DNA of 64,000 nt from an uncultured Dehalococcoidia bacterium. GTDB lineage: Bacteria; Chloroflexota; Dehalococcoidia; Lucifugimonadales; CAJWER01. Below the pieces are notes generated by a model that did no database searches, had not been told where the DNA came from, and worked only from the letters and a program-made list of their open reading frames with translations. The stretch's first letter is position 1; each line of letters starts with the position of its first letter. Made by a program: the position numbers and the translations under genes. This document shows, one piece after another, positions 35,357 through 43,410 of this stretch. The DNA lies in contig OY282442.1 in the NCBI GenBank assembly GCA_958296115.1, forward strand, positions 1,088,001-1,152,000. Reading direction: 5' to 3'.

Positions 35357-36412
35357 CTACACGTGGAAGATGTACATGTCGCGGTTGGCTGCGGGCAGGT
35401 CTACCCATGCGCCGCCCTGCCGGTGGCTTTCTGCAACCGCGATGCAGGCCTCGGTCACGCGGTGGGTTACGGCAATGTCGCCGTGCGCATCGCGGCCCTG
35501 CTCGTGGGCGTCCACCAGGTCCTCCAGGCACACGAGGGTGTTGTTCGCCGGCTCCACGCTGGGGAAGGGCGCGGGCAGCATCTCCGGCCGACCTTCGCCG
35601 TCACCCGACGCCTTGCGCATGGCGACGTTCGCTCCATTGTCCATGGTGCGGATCATCCCGCCGCCGCCTATCACCTCGAACTCGAAGCCGACCCCGGGCA
35701 CGGACGAGACCATCATGCCGTCCTCCAACTCCAGCTGATAGACCGCCTGCGGGTCGGATTCTATCCGGTTGCCCTCTATCCGCGTGCCGCGCGGGATGAG
35801 GTCGCCGCGCGCCGCCGCTATCTTCGGGTCGCCGAGCAGGTACGAGATGGTGTCTATCGAGTGGATGTGTCCGTGCATGAGGCTGGAAGCGCCGTAGTGA
35901 ACGGCCGTCTTCACCTCGCCTATCTCGCCCGCCTCGATCGCCTTCCGGGCGGCCTTGTATGCTGGGTTGTGCCGTCGCAGCAACCCGGACCCGTACTTTA
36001 CTCCGCGCCGATTGCACGCCTCCAGCACGGCGTCGGCCTTGGCGATGGAGCAGGACATCGCCTTCTCGACGAACAGCATCCGCACGCCGGCTTCTATCAC
36101 GGCGATAGCGTCGTCGGCGTGGGAATCGCCCACGAAGTCCTTGGAGGGAGCCTCTCGGCCTGGCTTCTGGAGCCCGGTGGCGGTCGTGCATATGGCCGCC
36201 ACGTCGGGGCTGTGGCGGTCTATCATCTCCGCGTAGCTCTCATAGGTCGGAACCCCCCAGGCTTCCGTGAACATGCCCCGACGCTCCTCCAGCAGGTCCG
36301 CTCCCGCCGCGAGCTCCAGCCTCTCGCTCGCGGCAACCGCGTTCGCAATGGACATGTCGAGGAAGCTTCCCATGCGCCCCAAGCCTATTACCGCCACAGT
36401 GTATTTCTTCAC
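35357..36412 (-). CDS. Gfo/Idh/MocA family oxidoreductase
   Basis: 351 residues. GTG 36412 was chosen for AAGGAG and because it begins the Rossmann strand (YTVAVIGLGRMGSF). The cofactor-binding GLGRMG and the sugar-dehydrogenase-type motif FVEKAMSCS (the EKP-like position, with Ala for Pro) near residue 120 support the family. HIHSIDTISYLLGDP near 205 carries the usual active-site Asp/His. It probably acts on a sugar or cyclitol with NAD(P). It starts 20 bp after the PhyH-HEAT stop and is probably co-transcribed with it. Confidence 0.85.
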   Translation of the reverse strand: MKKYTVAVIGLGRMGSFLDMSIANAVAASERLELAAGADLLEERRGMFTEAWGVPTYESYAEMIDRHSPDVAAICTTATGLQKPGREAPSKDFVGDSHADDAIAVIEAGVRMLFVEKAMSCSIAKADAVLEACNRRGVKYGSGLLRRHNPAYKAARKAIEAGEIGEVKTAVHYGASSLMHGHIHSIDTISYLLGDPKIAAARGDLIPRGTRIEGNRIESDPQAVYQLELEDGMMVSSVPGVGFEFEVIGGGGMIRTMDNGANVAMRKASGDGEGRPEMLPAPFPSVEPANNTLVCLEDLVDAHEQGRDAHGDIAVTHRVTEACIAVAESHRQGGAWVDLPAANRDMYIFHV

Positions 36413-36432
36413 GCCAAGCTCCTTGTATTGAC

Positions 36433-37848
36433 TCAGTACAGGTCGTCTTTCGTAGTTATCTCGCACCAGCGCGAGGTTAGCAGGTCTTCTATCAGTGCGT
36501 CCCGGGCTTCATCGCTCCCGATGCGGCGCAGGGCTTCGAGGGCCTTGCCCCGGACGTACCGGTCCTCGTCGCCCAGGATGCCCTTGAGCGCCGGCACAGC
36601 CTCCTCCGCGCCCTTCCCAATGCGCGCCAGCGCCAGGGTGGCGTTTCGCCTGATAACCTCGTCGGGGTCGTCCAGCGAATCTATCAGGCCGGGCACGGCT
36701 TCCGCGCCGTCCTGTCCGGCTATGCCAAGCGCCTCGGATGCGTGGCGGCGGACCTGCTGCGACTCGTCACCGAGCGCCTTCAGCAAGGCGGGAACTCCGG
36801 CCGCGGCGTCCGGGCCGATGTCCCCCAGCGTCTCGACGGCCGCGTCTCGCACCGACCATCGAGGGTGAGCGGCCGCCTCCGCCAAGGCGGGAACCGCGGG
36901 GCCGCCGATTGTCGCCAGCGCGTAACTGATGTTCCGGCGGATCTGCTCCGGGCGGTCGGCGGCGGCAAGCCTGCCGTAGGAGACCTCGCCGGCCGGGGCC
37001 GCGTCGCCGTAGTCGGCCTCGAGAGCGTCCATCAGGGCTGGCGCCGCGCCCTCCCCGATGCGTCCAAGAGCATAGGCGGCGTCGAGGCAGGCGGGCTCGG
37101 GGTCGTTCACGACGGAGTGGACGAGGTCGTCGATCGAGCGGCTGGAGATTGGGACGCCGCCATGCCCGTTGCCCCCTGTGTGCCAGCTCCACATGGCCGA
37201 CCACATCTCGTCGCGCTCGCCGCCAGTCTCCCACTCCGCGCCGGCGCTGTCCCAGCTCGGCGAGCGCGGCTCCTCCATACGCAGGAACAGGAACTTGACC
37301 ATGTAGCGCTTCCTGTCGCTGCGGTTCGCTGTGCCGCGGTGCCATATGTCGTAATCTACGATTGCGACGCTGCCGGCGGGCACGGGGAGCGCCATCTCCT
37401 CGCGCGCCGCGCCTGCCTCCGCGGTATTGTAGTAATGGCTGCCAGGCACGAACGCCGTAGGCCCCATCTCCAGGGTCGTGTCCTGCGGGTAGTACATCGC
37501 GAGGACCCAGCGTGTGCGGTGCCGACGCCGAGAAAAGCCGTCCTTGTGCAGGGTCTGCCCCTCGCTGCGCGGCGGGCGGTAGTGGCAGTGCCTATGAGGA
37601 TGCATGTAGTAATTCTGGCCGAGTATGCTCTCCAGCGCGCCGTGCGCCGCGGGGTCGTCCCACACCTTCTTGATGGCAGGGATGCGCGCCATCAGGTTGT
37701 TGCCAGGATTGCCCTCGGTCTCGAACACGTTCTCTATGGAGTCGAACACGGCCCGGTGGAACCCAGAGTCCAGCCCTGGCTCGACCAGCGCGTAGCCGTC
37801 CCTGATGAATCTCTGCATCCCGGCGTCGTCAAGCATGGTAGTTGTCAT
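36433..37848 (-). CDS. Phytanoyl-CoA dioxygenase-like protein fused to HEAT repeats
   Basis: A 471-residue protein in two parts. Residues 1-215 are a PhyH-type Fe(II)/2-oxoglutarate dioxygenase: the HxD pair is in TLHKDGF, the distal His in DIWHRGTANRSDRKR with the 2OG-binding Arg behind it. Residues 240-460 are at least six HEAT/PBS-lyase repeats (ALGRIGEGAAPALMDAL; ALATIGGPAVPALAEAA; TLGDIGPDAAAGVPALLKAL). HEAT repeats usually bind proteins, so the enzyme may act within a complex or on a macromolecule. The fusion is uncommon in my experience. Confidence 0.85.
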   Translation of the reverse strand: MTTTMLDDAGMQRFIRDGYALVEPGLDSGFHRAVFDSIENVFETEGNPGNNLMARIPAIKKVWDDPAAHGALESILGQNYYMHPHRHCHYRPPRSEGQTLHKDGFSRRRHRTRWVLAMYYPQDTTLEMGPTAFVPGSHYYNTAEAGAAREEMALPVPAGSVAIVDYDIWHRGTANRSDRKRYMVKFLFLRMEEPRSPSWDSAGAEWETGGERDEMWSAMWSWHTGGNGHGGVPISSRSIDDLVHSVVNDPEPACLDAAYALGRIGEGAAPALMDALEADYGDAAPAGEVSYGRLAAADRPEQIRRNISYALATIGGPAVPALAEAAAHPRWSVRDAAVETLGDIGPDAAAGVPALLKALGDESQQVRRHASEALGIAGQDGAEAVPGLIDSLDDPDEVIRRNATLALARIGKGAEEAVPALKGILGDEDRYVRGKALEALRRIGSDEARDALIEDLLTSRWCEITTKDDLY

Positions 37849-37909
37849 GATGGGACGGAGTTTAGACGCGAAAGCCCGATGGTGTCAACGCGCGTCCGAA
37901 CGCGCCTTG

Positions 37910-38404
37910 CTATGGAACGGCAATCTGTACGGGAGCGCGGCCGGCTTCTATGGACTCGCCGCCGGACTCGATGGTGGCAACCAGCCGCCACCTGAGCGTT
38001 CCCCCGCCGGCGTGAGGCGGCCGCTCGTCGGCAACGTCGAGGGTAACCTCGTACCTCGCCGGCGCGTCGGGCCGAAGGCGCGCGCCCTCCGCGAAGGCGG
38101 CTGCGCTGTGGACGAATATGTTCGTGTACTTCTCCACCTCGCGCTTCCGGGTCGTGCCAGGCATCGGCTTCCCCCGGCTGACCATCCCCCCGGTTCGGCC
38201 CAGCGGCTCTATCTTCACGTAGGTATCCACCCACCGCTCCTCGCATTCGAGCTCGACCCTGGCCGCCGACACGTCCATCTCTTGGCGCGCGCGGAGCTCG
38301 ACCGCAAGCTTCATCGGCTTGCCGAGCTTGTATAGGCGGTCCTCGAACGTCATCTCCGCCGTCACGGGCCCGGCGAACAAACCTCGCAGCAGCGACTTGA
38401 GCAT
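37910..38404 (-). CDS. Hypothetical protein with probable beta-sandwich (arrestin-like) fold
   Basis: 164 residues, no signal peptide. Alternating hydrophobic strands (MKLAVELRARQEMDVSAARV; then EVEKYTNIFVHS; later ARYEVTLDVADERPPH) suggest an all-beta domain such as the arrestin/SpoOM type. I do not recognise a catalytic motif. The gene stands alone between the PhyH-HEAT gene and a REP-like repeat. Confidence 0.55.
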   Translation of the reverse strand: MLKSLLRGLFAGPVTAEMTFEDRLYKLGKPMKLAVELRARQEMDVSAARVELECEERWVDTYVKIEPLGRTGGMVSRGKPMPGTTRKREVEKYTNIFVHSAAAFAEGARLRPDAPARYEVTLDVADERPPHAGGGTLRWRLVATIESGGESIEAGRAPVQIAVP

Positions 38405-38419
38405 GGCCGGCTCCCAACC

Positions 38420-38473
38420 GCCTTGTCCCCTCTCCCCTGACGGGAGAGGGCTAGGGCGAGGGTGATTCAGGAC
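38420..38473 (+). repeat. REP-like palindromic element
   Basis: The palindrome CCCTCTCCCCTGACGGGAGAGGG is written here as stem CCCTCTCCC with loop CTGAC. It is followed by CTAGGGCGAGGGTGATTCAGG, as in the units at 57297 and 58827, and the similarity continues into CTACCTGGAACCAGTAG. It lies between two genes on the minus strand. Confidence 0.65.
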
Positions 38474-38554
38474 TCCAATACTACCTGGAACCAGTAGTAG
38501 ATTATCAAAACCGCAGGCGTACCGGCGAGGGCTTCGTGTTGATGCTCGAGTGTG

Positions 38555-40708
38555 TCAGCCGTCGGGGATGGCGCGCCACCAGTCGAACTCGTAGGGGGCG
38601 CGCTTGATGTAGGTGAAGCAATGTACGTTGCCCGTCCAGCGGTGGTATCGGTCCCAGGCTTCGATAGCGTGGACGGGGCCGGGCATCAGGGCGGCGAAGC
38701 CCTTCTGCAAGACGTTGAATCCGTCGGCGCCGCTCGGCGCGTAGCTCTCGCCAAAGAATATCCTCCCGCCAGCCGTCTGTAGGTTCGACAGAGCGGGCGC
38801 GAACGCGAAGGCGTCCTCGATTACGCCGGTTTCCGGCGCGAACGAACCCATGAAGAAGTCCGGCGCGCGAACCACGCTCACCTCCTGCCCCGCGGCAGCG
38901 GCGACCCGGTTCACTATCTCGTCCAGCTTCGACGACGCAGCCTCGTTCAAGGCCCACATGAGCGAGTCGCTCCGCACCTCGTGGACGCTGATGACGGCCG
39001 GGACCTCGCGCCCTACGGCATCGAGCCAGAACAGCGTGTCCTCGACCAGCACGTAGCGGCTGGTCTCGTCGGGGACATCGAGCCACTCACTGCGCGGCGG
39101 GGCGCTGATGCCGTCTATCTGGCCGCTCACGGACGACGACGCTTCCCTGAATCCGCGAAAGCCCGTGTCCGCCGCCACCGTGGGGGTCTGCCACACCCTG
39201 TCCACAATCAGCGAGCCGCTCCGGAGCGAGCGGATGCGCCCGACCTGGCCCGCGCCAGCGCCCTCGTAGATGCGGACGTACCGCGCGAGCTCCCACTCTG
39301 GACGGGTGAAGTCGGCGCCGTCGGAGTCCACCAGCTCCGTGGGCGAGCTCTCCGGGGACGCGGCGAGGCCCTCCCCGGCGCTGGTCCAGCCGCGGGCGAA
39401 GAATACCGCGTCGGGGGGGAGAGGCTTCATGAGCGCGCGCGCCTGCGCCGGCTCCGCGGCGGCCAGCATCCAGCCGGAGCCGTCCGGCACGAACGCCAGC
39501 GCCTCGTCAACGTGGCCGACCCGGAGCCAGCCGACGTTGATGGAGAAGGGAGCCTGCGCGGCCTGGTCCTCCAGGAACCGCATCAGCTTGGGGCTTATCG
39601 TGTCCCCAACCACGATGCGCCCCAGCGGCCACGCCTGCGTGGGCGGCATGACCTCGATGTTGCCGCCGAAGTCCCCTGCGTTGAGACCGTCGTCGAGGTG
39701 GAAGTTCCAGAATCGGAACAGCCCCGCGTCCGGCCCCAGCAGGCGCTCCCTGGGCCACTCCGGCGTGTCGTCCTTGATGCCGTCGGTCGTCAGCCGAGCC
39801 CTGGGGAGCCGAAGAGCGATATGGGTCTTGGGACGGCCGGGCGCGTGCGTGTATCCAACCTCCACGTGGTCCTGCGTCCACTGGTCGCCGCCGGTGTGGT
39901 AGGAGTAGAGGGCGACCGTGTCCTGGATGGCCGGCCTGAAGTCCTCGATGCTGGAGTCTCTGCCCCACATCTCTACCGCGTCCTGAGTGTTCGGCAGAAG
40001 CGCCAGGGGCGCCACGCGAAGCTTCACCCTGTCGGCCCCCAGCGCAACGCCGCCTGGGCCCGTAACCACCAGCTCCAGGTCCAGCTCCCCCGAATAGCCA
40101 TGCTCGAAGACGCCGCCGTATGCCATCGGCTGGGTGTACCGGAAGAACAGCCCTTCCACCCCAAGCGTCGTCTCGCCTCCGGGAGCCAGCCGGTCCGTCA
40201 AGTCTATCGCCGTCGAGCGCTCCCCAGGCCCTCCCCAGAACGACCGCCGGCCGGGCTCTATCGCGTCGAATACGTGAACGCCCTTGATGTGATCGAGGGA
40301 CGGCGCTCGGAGGATAGCCGACTCGACGCCGCCGGCGTCGATCCCCTCGACGCGGACTACGAGCTCGGTGAGGTCTAGGGCGTCCTTCGGGCCGTTTATC
40401 ACGAAATCCTCCGACACCGGCGCGCCCCGCTCGTCGAACTCGATCGCGTCCGGCCCGCCCCGGCCGGCATCGTCGCGGTCGTAGTTCACCATGAAGATAG
40501 CGCCCCGCTCGTCCGTCCAAGCGTCCTCGCCCGCCTCGTCCAGGACGTCGTGGACCACGCCGTCGCGGTCGGCGTCCACGTCGAGGTCGACGCGGACTGC
40601 GGAGGGATCGAAGGGAGCTGCCGCGGGCTCGGCGTTCGCGGCGGGGCTGCCGCAGGCTATAGGGGCGAGCGCCGCTAGGAGCGCCAGGGAGAGCGCGCCG
40701 ACGATCAT
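38555..40708 (-). CDS. Peptidylarginine deiminase of the eukaryotic (PAD) type, probably exported
   Basis: A 717-residue protein. ATG 40708 starts a signal peptide (MIVGALSLALLAALAP... IAC), perhaps a lipoprotein one. The middle domain has the Asp-rich calcium-binding pattern of animal PADs (DVDADRDGVVHDV; NYDRDDAG). The catalytic set is complete: Asp in TQDHVEVGY near residue 285, His and Asp in VGHVDEALAF near 395, and Cys in GNVHCFTYIKR near 698. PADs convert protein arginine to citrulline and need calcium. This differs from the smaller Porphyromonas-type enzyme. Its start overlaps the stop of the flavin-binding gene upstream. Confidence 0.85.
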   Translation of the reverse strand: MIVGALSLALLAALAPIACGSPAANAEPAAAPFDPSAVRVDLDVDADRDGVVHDVLDEAGEDAWTDERGAIFMVNYDRDDAGRGGPDAIEFDERGAPVSEDFVINGPKDALDLTELVVRVEGIDAGGVESAILRAPSLDHIKGVHVFDAIEPGRRSFWGGPGERSTAIDLTDRLAPGGETTLGVEGLFFRYTQPMAYGGVFEHGYSGELDLELVVTGPGGVALGADRVKLRVAPLALLPNTQDAVEMWGRDSSIEDFRPAIQDTVALYSYHTGGDQWTQDHVEVGYTHAPGRPKTHIALRLPRARLTTDGIKDDTPEWPRERLLGPDAGLFRFWNFHLDDGLNAGDFGGNIEVMPPTQAWPLGRIVVGDTISPKLMRFLEDQAAQAPFSINVGWLRVGHVDEALAFVPDGSGWMLAAAEPAQARALMKPLPPDAVFFARGWTSAGEGLAASPESSPTELVDSDGADFTRPEWELARYVRIYEGAGAGQVGRIRSLRSGSLIVDRVWQTPTVAADTGFRGFREASSSVSGQIDGISAPPRSEWLDVPDETSRYVLVEDTLFWLDAVGREVPAVISVHEVRSDSLMWALNEAASSKLDEIVNRVAAAAGQEVSVVRAPDFFMGSFAPETGVIEDAFAFAPALSNLQTAGGRIFFGESYAPSGADGFNVLQKGFAALMPGPVHAIEAWDRYHRWTGNVHCFTYIKRAPYEFDWWRAIPDG

Positions 40709-41208
40709 CCGCGCTCGTCGAACCGCCAGCGCGTCGCGTCGTCCGGGAACGAGGTCCACGCGAACGCTGTCCGAGGCGTAACGGCGTATAGCCCGCCGGT
40801 GGCCCACGTATCGGGACCGGGGTCGTACCCCAGCGCCGAGTACTTGGCGCTGTACGCTTTCGACAGGCGGACGTAGAAGCCCCTGTCGGCCCCGTGAACC
40901 TCGCGCGCGTCTCCATGCACTATCACGACGTCAACGCCGCTCTCGAGATGCACCGAGACCGCCGGATTCGATGCTAGGTTGCGCCCCCTGCGCGTCTTGG
41001 GGCTGCCGTCGAAGTACAGGCGGCCCTCCAGCATCACGCCCCATACTGGGGTCGAGTGGGGCCGACCGCCGGGCCCGGTGGTGCATACCCAGTAGTGGAT
41101 GGCGTCCGTGAGGCGTTGCTCGGCGTGCCTCCACGGCAACATCCCCTCTGCGCCGCGGGGAATGCCGTAGCCCGGGACATGCGGGCGGCTCGACACAGGC
41201 TCTACCAC
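40705..41208 (-). CDS. Pyridoxamine 5'-phosphate oxidase-like FMN/F420-binding protein
   Basis: A 167-residue split-barrel protein. It has HYWVCTTGPGGRPHSTPVWG near residue 37, GRLYFDGSPKTRRGRNLASNP near 62 (given here without its flanks), and VHLESGVDVVIVHGDA near 86, the core of PPOX-type flavin or F420 binding domains. It likely reduces or oxidises a small molecule; the substrate is unknown. It overlaps the PAD start by 4 bp (ATGA) and begins 4 bp after the permease stop, so it is part of the same minus-strand operon. Confidence 0.82.
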   Translation of the reverse strand: MVEPVSSRPHVPGYGIPRGAEGMLPWRHAEQRLTDAIHYWVCTTGPGGRPHSTPVWGVMLEGRLYFDGSPKTRRGRNLASNPAVSVHLESGVDVVIVHGDAREVHGADRGFYVRLSKAYSAKYSALGYDPGPDTWATGGLYAVTPRTAFAWTSFPDDATRWRFDERG

Positions 41209-41212
41209 GACG

Positions 41213-42226
41213 TCACCTCGTCAGCTTGATGCGCGGGTCCGCCACAGCAAGCAGGATGTCCGATATCAGCGTCCCCACCACGGTCAGAACGCCCGTCATC
41301 AGGACGATGAATCCGGCCAGATAGACGTCCTGGATCCGTATCGACTCCAGCAGCACCGGCCCCAGCGTCGGCAGGCTGAGCACGACGGACACGATGATGC
41401 TGCCGCTCACGAGGGACGGCAGCAGGTAGCCCACCGTGCTTATCAGGGGGTTGATGGCGACGCGGACCGGGTACTTCATGATGACCTTGGCAGGGTGCGC
41501 GCCCTTCGCCCTCGCGGTAACCACGTAGGGCTTGGAGAGCTCGTCCAGCAGGTTGTTGCGCATGACCCGGATCAGCCCCGCCGTGCCGGATGTGCCGAGC
41601 ACCACGGCCGGGATCCAGAGATGGTTGACCAGGTCCATCCACTTGGCGAAGTTCCACGGCGCTTCCTCGTAGTCCGCGGACAGCAATCCGCCCACGCTCT
41701 GGTCGAAATAGGCGAAGGCGATGTACATCAGCACCAACCCAAGCAGAAAGTCCGGCACCGCCAGCCCGCTGAACCCAACGAACGTGAACAGGTAGTCCCC
41801 CACCGAGTGCTGGCGGACCGCAGAGTATATGCCGACGGGTATGGCGAACGTCCACGTAACCAGCACCGTGAAGCCGGTCATCACCACCGTGAGCCAGAGC
41901 CGGTCGCCTATCACCTCGCGGATAGCCCGCTGCTGGAACAGGGAGTCGCACGGGTGATGCCAGAGCGACAGCCCCATGTCCCCGCGAGCAAGATTGCCTA
42001 TCCACTTCAGGTAGCGGATGTACTGAGGCTGGTCCGTGCCGAAGTAGGCGCGCCAGTGCGCCACTATCTCCGGGTTGTACTGCGTAGAGCCCACCGTCAT
42101 GTACTGGTCCATCGCCCTCGACACGGAATCGCCCTCGGGCAGCTCGATGATGATGAAGGCCAGCACGGAGATCGCCATCACCGTCAGGAAGGCCATGACC
42201 AGGCGACGGGCGATGTACGCTGCCAT
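41213..42226 (-). CDS. ABC transporter permease, DppB/OppB type, copy 2
   Basis: A 337-residue protein with six hydrophobic segments, starting YIARRLVMAFLTVMAISVLAF, the standard DppB N-terminus. It has the inner-membrane-component signature in the RVAINPLISTVGYLLPSLV region. It is a close paralogue of the next gene upstream, with long stretches identical (for example YSAVRQHSVGDYLFTFVG). The normal partner would be a DppC-type permease, which is absent. No solute-binding protein or ATPase is in the window, so the substrate (peptide, nickel or sugar) is unknown. Confidence 0.85.
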   Translation of the reverse strand: MAAYIARRLVMAFLTVMAISVLAFIIIELPEGDSVSRAMDQYMTVGSTQYNPEIVAHWRAYFGTDQPQYIRYLKWIGNLARGDMGLSLWHHPCDSLFQQRAIREVIGDRLWLTVVMTGFTVLVTWTFAIPVGIYSAVRQHSVGDYLFTFVGFSGLAVPDFLLGLVLMYIAFAYFDQSVGGLLSADYEEAPWNFAKWMDLVNHLWIPAVVLGTSGTAGLIRVMRNNLLDELSKPYVVTARAKGAHPAKVIMKYPVRVAINPLISTVGYLLPSLVSGSIIVSVVLSLPTLGPVLLESIRIQDVYLAGFIVLMTGVLTVVGTLISDILLAVADPRIKLTR

Positions 42227-42236
42227 CTGCGCCCCC

Positions 42237-43262
42237 CTACGACTCGACGTACTTGATACGCGGGTCCACTATCGCCAGCAGCACGTCCGAGACCAGCGTG
42301 CCGATCACCGTCAGCGTTCCCAGCATCAGGATGATAGGCCCCGCCGTGTAGGTGTCCTCCTGCTGAATCGCGTCCAGCAGCACAGGCCCCAGCGTCGGCA
42401 GGCTGAGCACCACCGAGACGATGACGCTGCCGCCCACGAGGGATGGCAGCAGGTAACCCACCGTGCTGACCAGGGGATTGATGGCGACGCGGACCGGGTA
42501 CTTCAGAATGAGCCGCCACGACACCGCGCCCTTGGCCCTGGCCGTGATGACGTAGGGCCTAGCGAGCTCGTCGAGCAGGTTGTTGCGCATGACCCGGATC
42601 AGCCCAGCCGTGCCGGAGGTGCCGAGCACGATGGCCGGCACCCACAGGTGGTTGATCATGTCGAACAGCTTACCCCAGTTCAACCCGCCCTCGAGCCAGG
42701 ACGATTTCGCGTAGTCCGCCGAGAAGAGGCCGCCCACGCTCTGGTCGAAATAGGCGAAGGAGATGTACATCAGCACCAGACCCAGCAGAAAGTCCGGCAC
42801 CGCTAGGCCGCTGAACCCCACGAACGTGAACAGGTAGTCCCCCACCGAGTGCTGGCGGACCGCAGAGTATATGCCGACGGGTATGGCGAACGTCCACGTA
42901 ACCAGCACAGTGAATCCCGTCAGGGCTACCGTCGTGAACAGGCGGTCGCCTATCACGTCCTTGACCGGCCGCTGGTTCCCCAGACCCCCGTAAGGCACCA
43001 TCGTCTGGCCCAGGTCGCCCTGCAGCAGCGCCCAGATCCACTTGCCGTACCGCACGTACTTCGGCTGGTCCAAGCCCAGCCGGATACGGAGCTCGCTCAG
43101 CATCTCCTTCGCAATGACCTCGGAGTGAGTGCGGGTGGTGCGGTCGTACATGCGGTCGATAGTGTCGCCGGGCGGCAGCTCGATAATCACGAACGCCGCC
43201 ACGGAGATGACCCATACCGTGAAGAAGGCGAGGAGAAGCCGGCGGGCGATGTAAGCGGCCAT
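42237..43262 (-). CDS. ABC transporter permease, DppB/OppB type, copy 1
   Basis: A 341-residue paralogue of the downstream gene, with the same start (MAAYIARRLLLAFFTVWVIS) and the same six-segment layout. The first periplasmic loop differs most (TTRTHSEVIAKEMLSELRIR), as expected if the two contact different partners. The 10-bp gap to copy 2 and the shared promoter upstream suggest one operon: permease, permease, PPOX, PAD. Confidence 0.85.
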   Translation of the reverse strand: MAAYIARRLLLAFFTVWVISVAAFVIIELPPGDTIDRMYDRTTRTHSEVIAKEMLSELRIRLGLDQPKYVRYGKWIWALLQGDLGQTMVPYGGLGNQRPVKDVIGDRLFTTVALTGFTVLVTWTFAIPVGIYSAVRQHSVGDYLFTFVGFSGLAVPDFLLGLVLMYISFAYFDQSVGGLFSADYAKSSWLEGGLNWGKLFDMINHLWVPAIVLGTSGTAGLIRVMRNNLLDELARPYVITARAKGAVSWRLILKYPVRVAINPLVSTVGYLLPSLVGGSVIVSVVLSLPTLGPVLLDAIQQEDTYTAGPIILMLGTLTVIGTLVSDVLLAIVDPRIKYVES

Positions 43263-43292
43263 GAGATGTCACCCCGCGTCAATTGCGCACAA

Positions 43293-43321
43293 TATATATA
43301 CCAGCGCCGCAGCCCAGTCAA
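43293..43321 (-). promoter_or_regulatory. Promoter of the permease operon
   Basis: Minus strand: TTGACT (43321-43316), 17-bp spacer, TATATA (43298-43293) in an otherwise GC-rich region. The leader to ATG 43262 would be about 25 nt. Confidence 0.55.
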
Positions 43322-43376
43322 CCATACCACGCCGCTGATTCGCCGCAGGTGTCTGCCAAGTCCCTACACGGACGCC

Positions 43377-43402
43377 CTGGGAGCGCAGGCGTCCTGCCTG
43401 CA
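43377..43402. repeat. GAGCGCAGGCGTCCTGCCTGC palindromic repeat
   Basis: An intergenic palindrome of the GCAGGCGTCC/GCAGGCGGGAC family, just beyond the stop of the VCBS/ASPIC gene. Confidence 0.6.
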
Positions 43403-43410
43403 TCCAACCC

